Positions 6,220-11,263 of a stretch of 11,263 bases of DNA are shown here, in pieces. The position numbers were made by a program, and so were the translations under genes. Position 1 is the first letter of the stretch. Every line of letters starts with the position of its first letter. Below the pieces are notes generated by a model. That model did not search any database. It was not told where the DNA came from and saw only the letters and a program-made list of their open reading frames with translations. The stretch comes from JAWLDB01 sp041686915 (GTDB taxonomy: Bacteria > Bacillota > UBA994 > UBA5500): NCBI GenBank assembly GCA_041686915.1, contig JAWLDB010000082.1, positions 1-11,263 of the forward strand. Reading direction: 5' to 3'.

Positions 6220-7836
6220 CTACTCCACTGAGATGATATAGTGATACACCGGCTGACCACCGGCACGAAGCTCGATTTCCAGATCAGGGAACAGGGCTGA
6301 CAACTGCTCAGCTAATGCCTGTGCGGCTTCTTCTGCTACGTCTTCACCGTAGAAAACGCTAATCAACCCGCTGTCCTCGTCCACCATCTGTTCAACCAGG
6401 CCTATGGTCATCTGCTGCAGCTCCCGGCCAAAGACGACTATATCCCCTTCTTTGATACCGATGAAGTCGCCCTCTTTGATGTCACCAGCAGGGCAGCTAT
6501 GATCACGTACAGCTACAGTCACTTGCCCTGTCTTGACCTGGCGCATGTTGCGATCCATGTTCTGCAACATAGATTTGACGTCGGCGGCCTCAGGATTGTA
6601 GGACATCAACGCAGCCAAGCCTTGCGGCAATGTGCGGGAGGGGAGAACATGCACTGGTCTGTCAAGCAACTCCTGAACCTGTTCTGCCGCCATGATAATG
6701 TTCTTGTTGTTGGGGAGTATCAGGATCTGTTCAGCGTGCACTGCCTTGGCAGCGCGCGCCAAGTCTTCTGTACTTGGATTCATAGTCTGACCACCAGATA
6801 CTATCCGATCAACGCCCAGGCTGCGGAAGATCTCTTCCAATCCGTCACCCGCCACGACAGAGACGATGCCCACAGGTTTGGGAGGTAAAGCCGCCTTTGC
6901 ATCCTGATGGAGGCTGGTATGCTGCTCTCGCATGTTCTCAATCTTTATACCGGTCAACTGGCCATGCTTAATGCCAAGCTCCAACGCCAGCCCAGGGTTA
7001 TTGGTGTGGATATGCACTTTCAGGAGCTGATCGTCGCCCACGACCAGCAGCGAGTCACCATGCGGTTCCAACGCCTCATGCAGCCTATCTTCATCGATGG
7101 TTGGTGCTTTGATTAGGAACTCCGTACAGTAACCGAATTCTATGTCAGCAGTATCCAGCTCTTCGGAAGCGGCTGGTACTATTATGGGTGTGGGAAGAAC
7201 TGTATCGACCGGTGCACCAATTTCCTTGCCCTGAGCAGCCGACAGGAAACCGTGGAAGATGAATACCAGACCCTGTCCGCCCGCATCTACTACTCCGGCC
7301 TGCTTGAGGACAGGCAACATATCAGGAGTCTTGGCCAGGGTTTTCTCGGCTTGCTCAATCAGAGTTTGCAGAATAACTACTAAGTCACTCTGGCGTCGCG
7401 CAGTTACAGTCGCTGTTTTCACTGACTCTCGCATAACCGTGAGAATGGTTCCCTCTACCGGTTTACGCACAGCCTTGTAAACTGTTTGCACGCCAGTCTC
7501 GAGCGCAGCAATCAACTCAGCACCTGTAATGGTATCCTTACCGTCCAAATAGCGGCCGAAACCACGAAAAAGCTGGGACAGAATAACGCCTGAGTTACCC
7601 CTGGCACCCATCAGGGAACCTGTCGCACAGGCGGCTCCCACCGAACCGACGGTCGCATCTTTGGCCTGCGTGATAGCCTTGACGACGGCCTGGAGGGTGA
7701 GGTTCATGTTGGTTCCTGTATCACCATCCGGCACCGGGAAGACGTTAAGTGCATCAACTCTGGCCCGGTTGTTTTCCAGGCTTTGAGCGCCCTGCAGAAG
7801 CATCTGCTTAAGGAGCGCAGCATCTATACGTTGCAT
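6220..7836 (-). CDS. fakA: fatty acid kinase, ATP-binding subunit (DAK2/YloV family)
   Basis: A 538-residue protein of the YloV/FakA family. FakA phosphorylates fatty acids presented by a DegV-type FakB protein, feeding acyl-phosphate into phospholipid synthesis. The N-terminal DAK2 (DhaL-like) kinase domain covers about residues 1-200, with FPVPDGDTGTNM (33-44; Asp37 and Asp39 expected to bind Mg-ATP) and MGARGNSGVILSQ (76-88). A central domain follows, and the C-terminal third (about 315-538) resembles the FakA C-terminal domain. GGGAGGG is 11 bases before the ATG, a rather long spacing. No degV/fakB gene lies in the window, so its partner must be elsewhere. It follows the Asp23/Gls24 gene by 17 bases. 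That these bacteria use it for fatty acids is by homology only. Confidence 0.9.
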   Translation of the reverse strand: MQRIDAALLKQMLLQGAQSLENNRARVDALNVFPVPDGDTGTNMNLTLQAVVKAITQAKDATVGSVGAACATGSLMGARGNSGVILSQLFRGFGRYLDGKDTITGAELIAALETGVQTVYKAVRKPVEGTILTVMRESVKTATVTARRQSDLVVILQTLIEQAEKTLAKTPDMLPVLKQAGVVDAGGQGLVFIFHGFLSAAQGKEIGAPVDTVLPTPIIVPAASEELDTADIEFGYCTEFLIKAPTIDEDRLHEALEPHGDSLLVVGDDQLLKVHIHTNNPGLALELGIKHGQLTGIKIENMREQHTSLHQDAKAALPPKPVGIVSVVAGDGLEEIFRSLGVDRIVSGGQTMNPSTEDLARAAKAVHAEQILILPNNKNIIMAAEQVQELLDRPVHVLPSRTLPQGLAALMSYNPEAADVKSMLQNMDRNMRQVKTGQVTVAVRDHSCPAGDIKEGDFIGIKEGDIVVFGRELQQMTIGLVEQMVDEDSGLISVFYGEDVAEEAAQALAEQLSALFPDLEIELRAGGQPVYHYIISVE

Positions 7837-7853
7837 AGCTAAGGTGTCCCTCC

Positions 7854-8219
7854 CTACTTGCCCTGACTAACGCGCACTCCCTGCACGTTCACGTTGACCT
7901 GGTCAACCTTCAGGCCAATCAGGCTCTCCACCGTATATTTGACCGTATCCATCACATTCTGGGCGACTTCTGAAATGCGTGTACCATAGCCAACGATAAT
8001 GAAGAGGTCTATCACTACCCTGTCATCATTGATGGTTACTTCCACGCCACGCGATAGATTCTCGCGCCCCAGAAGCTCCACAAAATTGTCCTTCAGGCGA
8101 CTGCGGGAACACATGCCAACCAACCCGTAGCATTCAAGCGCTGCTACGCCGGCAATAGTTGCTATCGCCTCTTCGGTAACCTCTATTTTGCCTATTTCAT
8201 TAAGGATTATCTGGCTCAT
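7854..8219 (-). CDS. Asp23/Gls24 family envelope stress protein (YloU-like)
   Basis: A protein of 121 residues with the Asp23/Gls24 fold: the GKIEVTEEAIATIAG start, then GLVGMCSRS, a central VVIDLFIIVGYGTRISEVAQNV and the C-terminal VNVNVQGVRV. Family members are cytoplasmic proteins found at the membrane or linked to envelope stress; the exact role of YloU is not known. Three starts are possible (TTG 8225, ATG 8222, ATG 8219). I prefer 8219 because AGGGGG (8227-8232) is then seven bases away. It is the first gene of the fakA-sdaA operon, with an extended -10 promoter directly upstream. Confidence 0.92.
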   Translation of the reverse strand: MSQIILNEIGKIEVTEEAIATIAGVAALECYGLVGMCSRSRLKDNFVELLGRENLSRGVEVTINDDRVVIDLFIIVGYGTRISEVAQNVMDTVKYTVESLIGLKVDQVNVNVQGVRVSQGK

Positions 8220-8248
8220 CATCAAACCCCCTATTTCACGCCATTAAC

Positions 8249-8257
8249 ATTATACCA
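8249..8257 (-). promoter_or_regulatory. extended -10 promoter of the asp23-fakA-sdaA operon
   Basis: The minus strand shows TGGTATAAT: a perfect TATAAT (8249-8254) preceded by the TGn extension (8255-8257). No good -35 lies at 17-18 bases, as is usual for extended -10 promoters. Transcription would start near 8242, leaving a leader of about 20 bases. Confidence 0.65.
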
Positions 8258-8360
8258 CAGTGCATGCATGCTTTTGCAGCAACCCGGTGCCAGGTCGGTC
8301 TCTCCACTCTGCGAGATGATTTAGCGCTGTCTGGATTCTTTTTATTCGCGCCCTGTACAT

Positions 8361-8389
8361 ATAATTCCTTGTCGCCGGCAGCTTGTCAA
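8361..8389 (-). promoter_or_regulatory. possible second upstream promoter for the asp23 operon
   Basis: On the minus strand a perfect TTGACA (8384-8389) is followed after 17 bases by AATTAT (8361-8366, four of six matches). The -35 lies inside the palindrome CTTGTCAAG, which also holds the -35 of rpmB on the other strand. The leader from here would be about 135 bases. Confidence 0.35.
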
Positions 8390-8412
8390 GCGTTGCAGAG
8401 GCGTGATACAAT
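8383..8412 (+). promoter_or_regulatory. sigma-A promoter of rpmB
   Basis: TTGTCA (8383-8388) and TACAAT (8407-8412), with an 18-base spacer, are both five-of-six matches to the vegetative consensus. Start expected near 8419, giving a leader of about 57 bases ending in the AAAGGAGGTG ribosome binding site. Confidence 0.7.
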
Positions 8413-8475
8413 AGCAAGGTACTGAACAAGATTAACCAGTAACCCGGCACAGGGCTTCGAAAAGGAGGTGCACCC

Positions 8476-8667
8476 ATGAGCACAAAGTGTGAAGTTTGCG
8501 GCAAATCCCGCTCTACAGGTTATAGCGTCAGCAAGTCTGACAACAGGTCAAAGCGGACATGGTCACCAAACATCCAAAGGATTCGCATCGTTGAGAACGG
8601 TCGCAACGTCCGAAAGAATGTGTGCACGACCTGCATCCGTTCCGCACGCGTAACCCGCGCCATCTAA
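8476..8667 (+). CDS. rpmB: 50S ribosomal protein L28
   Basis: A basic 63-residue protein of the large ribosomal subunit. It begins with the L28 signature CEVCGKSRSTGYSVSKSDNRSKR and ends with the typical VCTTCIRSARVTRAI-type tail. Two CxxC pairs (Cys5/Cys8 and Cys50/Cys53) make it the zinc-binding form rather than the cysteine-free paralogue that some bacteria switch to under zinc limitation. AAAGGAGGTG (about 8462-8470) precedes the ATG at optimal spacing. It is monocistronic, pointing away from the asp23 operon and towards spoVM, as in the conserved spoVM-rpmB-yloU arrangement. Confidence 0.97.
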   Translation: MSTKCEVCGKSRSTGYSVSKSDNRSKRTWSPNIQRIRIVENGRNVRKNVCTTCIRSARVTRAI

Positions 8668-8680
8668 GGAATACAAAGCC

Positions 8681-8707
8681 AAAAGCACTGGAAAGCCCAG
8701 TGCTTTT
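8681..8707 (+). terminator. bidirectional terminator between rpmB and spoVM
   Basis: AAAAGCACTGG (8681-8691) and CCAGTGCTTTT (8697-8707) pair perfectly around five bases, with T-runs on both strands. It lies 14 bases after the rpmB stop and about 100 bases after spoVM on the other strand, so it can end both transcripts. Confidence 0.92.
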
Positions 8708-8804
8708 TTGCTGCCCGTGTTTCTGGATGCTGGCCAAGGCGACTACTCTTCGGATAGAGCCCGGCGGCGGCATCACCCGCTGTGGGTACGGCGGTCGGTT
8801 ACCC

Positions 8805-8882
8805 CTATGTAGTCTTTGTCCTGACAAAAAGTCGAACTAAACCACGTAAGAACCGGGGAACGCGCCAAACATAAAAACGCAC
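8805..8882 (-). CDS. spoVM: stage V sporulation protein M
   Basis: A 25-residue amphipathic peptide that begins MRFYVWRVPRF and continues LRGLVRLF. It lines up without gaps with Bacillus subtilis SpoVM (26 residues): Phe3, Tyr4, Pro9, Phe11, Leu12, Gly14, Val16 and Arg17 are the same, with Arg/Lys exchanges at 2 and 10. SpoVM recognises the convex forespore membrane and anchors SpoIVA to start coat assembly; Pro9 is known to matter for its localisation. The start is GTG at 8882, with the purine-rich GGAGAGGGGG eight bases before it. The position between rpe and rpmB is the conserved one. It lies 39 bases after a small membrane-protein gene, with which it is probably co-transcribed. The C-terminus (TKTT) differs from the model. 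Confidence 0.88.
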   Translation of the reverse strand: MRFYVWRVPRFLRGLVRLFVRTKTT

Positions 8883-8921
8883 TTTTTCTGCCCCCTCTCC
8901 ATCTTACAGTCAAGAATGTGT

Positions 8922-9098
8922 CTATCGCGCCAGTAGCGCCAGGCCACCAACAACCATGACCAGGGCTAAAACAGTTAGTACTACACGGCTTGACAGCAGC
9001 ATGCCCAGAATAACGAGCCCGCCCAAAACCAGAACAACGCCGAGCATTTGGTACTGGGAACCCCTTTTCCCAGGGCGCATGAACAGAGGCCGGCGCAT
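8922..9098 (-). CDS. small two-TM membrane protein upstream of spoVM
   Basis: A 58-residue protein that I cannot assign. A basic N-terminus (MRRPLFMRPGKRGSQ) is followed by two hydrophobic segments (about residues 18-36 and 38-56) joined by a short SSR turn, ending ALLAR. By the positive-inside rule the N-terminus should be cytoplasmic. GGGAGGTG (9105-9112) lies six to eight bases before the ATG at 9098; a GTG at 9107 would fall inside that ribosome binding site and is less likely. It stands 39 bases before spoVM on the same strand, behind the rpe terminator, so the two probably form a small sporulation operon. A role in the forespore or mother-cell membrane is inference from position only. 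Confidence 0.75.
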   Translation of the reverse strand: MRRPLFMRPGKRGSQYQMLGVVLVLGGLVILGMLLSSRVVLTVLALVMVVGGLALLAR

Positions 9099-9192
9099 AC
9101 CTGACACCTCCCTCTAGAGCATATATACTGCACTATATTCTGTCCAAATGACATCTCGTGTCAATTTTCGCTAAACAATCTAGGCTAAGTAT

Positions 9193-9229
9193 AAACGGGA
9201 TGGCTACTTGATCAAGTGCCGTCCCGTTT
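9193..9229 (-). terminator. terminator of the prkC-rsgA-rpe operon
   Basis: On the minus strand a 12-pair stem (9218-9229 with 9193-9204, one G-U pair) encloses a second perfect palindrome, ACTTGATCAAGT (9206-9217), so the hairpin can extend to a GATC loop. TTTATACTT follows as a broken U-tract. It lies 18 bases after the rpe stop. Confidence 0.8.
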
Positions 9230-9247
9230 CCTTGACTATTTTGCGAT

Positions 9248-9901
9248 TCATTTAGACAGGCTTTTCACTTGCCGGACAAATCCGACCTGGTCATCCGCAC
9301 GATAGAATGATGAGCCGGCCACCAGAATATTTGCGCCTGCCTGCACCAAATCACCTGCGTTCTGTAACGTAACCCCACCATCAACCTGAATCGGAGTTGA
9401 TAGACCGTGCTCGGAAAACCAAGTGCGCAGCTCGGCTACCTTTGGCAGCATTTCCGCGATGAAAGGCTGTCCGCCAAACCCCGGGTTAACGGTCATTAAC
9501 AGCACATAGTCTACAAGTGGTAGAAGAGGTAAAGCGGTTTGCCAGGCAGTACCGGGGTTGAAGGCTAGCCCCGCTAGGGCTCCTGCTGCTTTAACCTGCT
9601 GCAGCACGCGGTGCAGATGGTAACTGGCTTCTACATGCACCGATACTGCTGCCGGTTTTACGCCCAAAAACATATCCAGCAATCGTTCCGGCTGCTCAAT
9701 CATCAGGTGTATATCCAAGGGTAAATTTGAAAACTTACTGATGGCCTGAGCTATACCCGGCCCCATGGAAATGTTTGGGACGAAGTGACCATCCATGACA
9801 TCGTAGTGCAGCCAGTCAGCACCGGCTGACTCAGCGCCACCCACTGAGTTACCCAGGTGCATGAAGTCTGCAGCCAATAGCGATGGGGCGACCTTAATCA
9901 T
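9248..9901 (-). CDS. rpe: ribulose-phosphate 3-epimerase
   Basis: Interconverts D-ribulose 5-phosphate and D-xylulose 5-phosphate in the pentose-phosphate pathway. It has 217 residues, a normal length for this TIM-barrel enzyme. Metal and catalytic residues are all present: His32 and Asp34 in HYDVMDGHFVPN, His65 in DIHLMI, and Asp174 in VDGG. VNPGFGGQPF (138-147) is the phosphate-side loop. The ATG directly follows the TAG of rsgA (no base between), and its ribosome binding site lies inside the end of rsgA, indicating translational coupling. It is the last gene of its operon. Confidence 0.97.
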   Translation of the reverse strand: MIKVAPSLLAADFMHLGNSVGGAESAGADWLHYDVMDGHFVPNISMGPGIAQAISKFSNLPLDIHLMIEQPERLLDMFLGVKPAAVSVHVEASYHLHRVLQQVKAAGALAGLAFNPGTAWQTALPLLPLVDYVLLMTVNPGFGGQPFIAEMLPKVAELRTWFSEHGLSTPIQVDGGVTLQNAGDLVQAGANILVAGSSFYRADDQVGFVRQVKSLSK

Positions 9902-10852
9902 CTAATATCTCCTCTCGCGCTCTTTAGCCTCTGCATATAGCAGTTGGTAGCTCTGATATCTTGATTCTGCAATCTTGCCGTTTGCCAGTGCCGCCTTGAT
10001 GGCACAGTCCGGCTCGGCGAGATGAGCGCAATTGGCACCAAACCGGCACTCACTGCTCATCTGCATCTCCGGGAAATACTGATCGAGCTCACTGGCCTGC
10101 AAGCCGTCCGGAAGCTCAAGCCTACTAAAACCGGGCGTGTCGACGATGTGCCCGGATAGGGGGGGCTTAGCGGGCAGCAGTTCTACATGGCGGGTGGTAT
10201 GCCGACCAGCCCCCGTCTTCTCGCTGACAGTGCCGGTAGCCATCTCTCTACCAACGGTGAGCTGGTTGATGAGTGTAGACTTGCCGACGCCAGACTGCCC
10301 CGCCAAAACGGTTATGTTATCGGAGAGATGGTCCGCAAGCTGGGCCATGCCAGTTCCCTGTTGCAGGCTAATATAGAACGCTGGGTAGAGGTCCCCATAT
10401 ATCTGTTGCACATTAGACCGCATTCCCGAATCGTCCAATTCCACTTTGTTGAAGACAAGCACCGCGTGAAGACTTAAGTACTCAGCTGTGACCAGCAGTC
10501 TATCAAGTAGTGCCACATTGGGATTTGGGTTGTGCAAAGCAGCCATTACCAGCATCTGAGTAACATTTGCCACCGCCGGACGTTTCAGTTCATTCCTGCG
10601 GGTAAGCACTTCCTCTAACACTCCGGTTGATGCGTCAATCGTCGATACCAGTACTCTATCCCCGACGAGCGGCGTCATCTCATCTTTCTTGAGCCGGCCG
10701 CGGGCTCGACAACATATGGTCTGGCACCCATCCTGCACATAGTAATATCCAGCCAATATCTTGGTGATAATTCCCTCGATGGTGGTCCACCTCGCTAAAT
10801 GAAATATGCAGACTGTGGGATCTCGGCCCACAGTCTGCTTCAGTACAGCCAT
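9902..10852 (-). CDS. rsgA: ribosome small subunit-dependent GTPase A
   Basis: A circularly permuted GTPase (CpgA/YloQ/RsgA) that helps late 30S maturation. Numbering from the ATG at 10852 (316 residues), the order is an N-terminal OB fold (about 24-95), G4 NKVE (135-138), G1 GQSGVGKST (185-193), G3 DTPG (238-241), and a zinc site with Cys269, Cys275, His277 and Cys283. The start is uncertain. The ATG at 10852 is one base after the prkC stop with a weak AGGA, but it adds about 23 residues over the Bacillus protein, encoded by a 12-bp inverted repeat. An ATC at 10780, six bases after GAGGTGG, would give the family's expected beginning (xEGIITK) and 292 residues. The most upstream start, GTG 10894, lies inside prkC and is unlikely. 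Confidence 0.95.
   Translation of the reverse strand: MAVLKQTVGRDPTVCIFHLARWTTIEGIITKILAGYYYVQDGCQTICCRARGRLKKDEMTPLVGDRVLVSTIDASTGVLEEVLTRRNELKRPAVANVTQMLVMAALHNPNPNVALLDRLLVTAEYLSLHAVLVFNKVELDDSGMRSNVQQIYGDLYPAFYISLQQGTGMAQLADHLSDNITVLAGQSGVGKSTLINQLTVGREMATGTVSEKTGAGRHTTRHVELLPAKPPLSGHIVDTPGFSRLELPDGLQASELDQYFPEMQMSSECRFGANCAHLAEPDCAIKAALANGKIAESRYQSYQLLYAEAKERERRY
10808..10838 (-). other. 12-bp perfect hairpin at the prkC/rsgA junction
   Basis: On the minus strand GCAGACTGTGGG (10827-10838) pairs perfectly with its complement (10808-10819) around the loop CCGAGAT. ATATTTCATTT follows, a poor U-tract. It lies 15 bases after the prkC stop. It could be a weak or partial terminator, an RNA processing/stability element, or a block on the rsgA start region. 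Confidence 0.6.
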
Positions 10853-10853
10853 A

Positions 10854-11263
10854 TTAATCCTGAGGATAGTCCTCTGTTTTGGTGACCGTACCATTGTCTT
10901 TTACCGTAACCTTCATTCTGCCTGTACCATTAATTGTCAGTTTGACATCCTGCCCGCGCTGCATTTTCTCCGAGAACACCCGGGTGATACCGTTTAGATC
11001 CTCTTTAAAAATCTCAACCTGATGGTTCGGCAAGTCTGAGTCGGCAGGAACAGTGTACTCGAAGATGACCGTCAACACCCTTGGACCATAAGTCAGGTTG
11101 ACGGACTGACCTACAGTCACCTGCTCTCCTGGCGCGGGCGACTGTGCTATTACGACAACATCCCTGCCCAGACCATCCTCTGTGCCCGATAGCAGCCCTA
11201 GCTCTGCCAGCTGGGCATGTGCTTGATCAGGAGACAGTTTCAGCAAACCTGGTACTTCCACGG
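10854..11263 (-). CDS. prkC: PASTA-domain Ser/Thr protein kinase, C-terminal part
   Basis: The frame is open to the window edge, so this is the 3' end (about 135 codons) of a larger gene. The visible N-terminal 60 residues form a PASTA repeat: VPGLLKLSPDQAHAQLAELGL, then VIAQSPAPGEQVTVGQSVNLTYG. PASTA repeats lie outside the cell and bind muropeptides or other peptidoglycan fragments. The remaining 75 residues, with VIFEYTVPAD and VFSEKMQRGQDVKLTINGTG segments, look like the beta-rich extracellular domain that closes PrkC of Bacillus subtilis. The kinase and membrane segment are not visible. Assignment to PrkC rather than a PASTA penicillin-binding protein rests on the following rsgA-rpe, the usual prkC neighbours. 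Confidence 0.85.
   Translation of the reverse strand, partial: VEVPGLLKLSPDQAHAQLAELGLLSGTEDGLGRDVVVIAQSPAPGEQVTVGQSVNLTYGPRVLTVIFEYTVPADSDLPNHQVEIFKEDLNGITRVFSEKMQRGQDVKLTINGTGRMKVTVKDNGTVTKTEDYPQD

Noticed and set aside
8275..8345. GAGAG-containing, structured-looking minus-strand stretch resembling part of a T-box leader
   Set aside because: No T-box sequence (TGGNACCGCG type) or terminator/antiterminator pair follows before asp23, and the downstream gene is not an aminoacyl-tRNA or amino-acid gene.
8250..8504. 84-codon minus-strand frame in the rpmB/asp23 intergenic region
   Set aside because: It overlaps the start of rpmB, covers the promoters of both strands, lacks a ribosome binding site and has no family-like composition.
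8711..8804. GC-rich stretch between spoVM and the rpmB terminator as a structured RNA
   Set aside because: Only four- to five-pair stems can be drawn and no gene or promoter is visible; it is most simply the spoVM 3' untranslated region.

Overview
The window looks like the chromosome of an anaerobic, endospore-forming Bacillota, most likely a member of the Clostridia with moderate GC. Four lines of evidence support this: alpha/beta-type SASPs, spoVM and ylbJ mark a spore former; the serine dehydratase is the two-subunit [4Fe-4S] type; L28 is the four-cysteine form; and the gene order resembles the Bacillus subtilis prkC-rsgA(cpgA)-rpe-(thiN)-spoVM-rpmB-yloU-yloV-sdaAB-sdaAA block joined to the rsmD-coaD-ylbJ-ylbM block. 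It is an ordinary housekeeping and sporulation region. I see no phage, transposon, CRISPR array or defence system.

Layout, left to right. 1-1032 (+): 3' part of tmcAL, a tRNA acetyl-modification enzyme, cut by the window edge. 1124-2419 (+): ylbJ, a sporulation membrane protein whose 3' end overlaps the convergent coaD by 20 bp. 2400-3489 (-): coaD and rsmD, preceded by a promoter-like sequence, a 14-codon Cys-rich short ORF with a good Shine-Dalgarno sequence, and an orphan plus-strand terminator. 3733-4367 (-): two nearly identical alpha/beta SASP genes, each with its own sigma-G-like promoter, structured 5' leader and near-identical terminator. 4615-8219 (-): a probable operon yloU-like (Asp23/Gls24) - fakA (yloV-like) - sdaAB - sdaAA, closed by a strong terminator. 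8226-8475: divergent promoter region. 8476-8667 (+): rpmB. 8805-9098 (-): a 58-residue two-TM protein followed by spoVM, only 25 codons long. 9248-11263 (-): prkC (3' part) - rsgA - rpe.

How the genes fit together. PrkC, RsgA and Rpe form the conserved cluster linking a PASTA-domain kinase, a ribosome-assembly GTPase and the pentose-phosphate pathway. SpoVM, YlbJ and the SASPs serve sporulation: coat anchoring on the forespore, a mother-cell membrane function, and DNA protection. TmcAL, RsmD, L28 and RsgA concern tRNA and ribosomes. CoaD makes coenzyme A, FakA activates fatty acids, and SdaAAB turns serine into pyruvate.

The most rewarding points are the very small spoVM, its unknown membrane-protein partner, the matching 5'-terminal RNA structures of the two SASP transcripts (one a three-way junction), the convergent ylbJ/coaD overlap with its only plus-strand terminator lying past rsmD, and the unclear translation start of rsgA behind a 12-bp hairpin. 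No gene-free stretch exceeds 300 bases.
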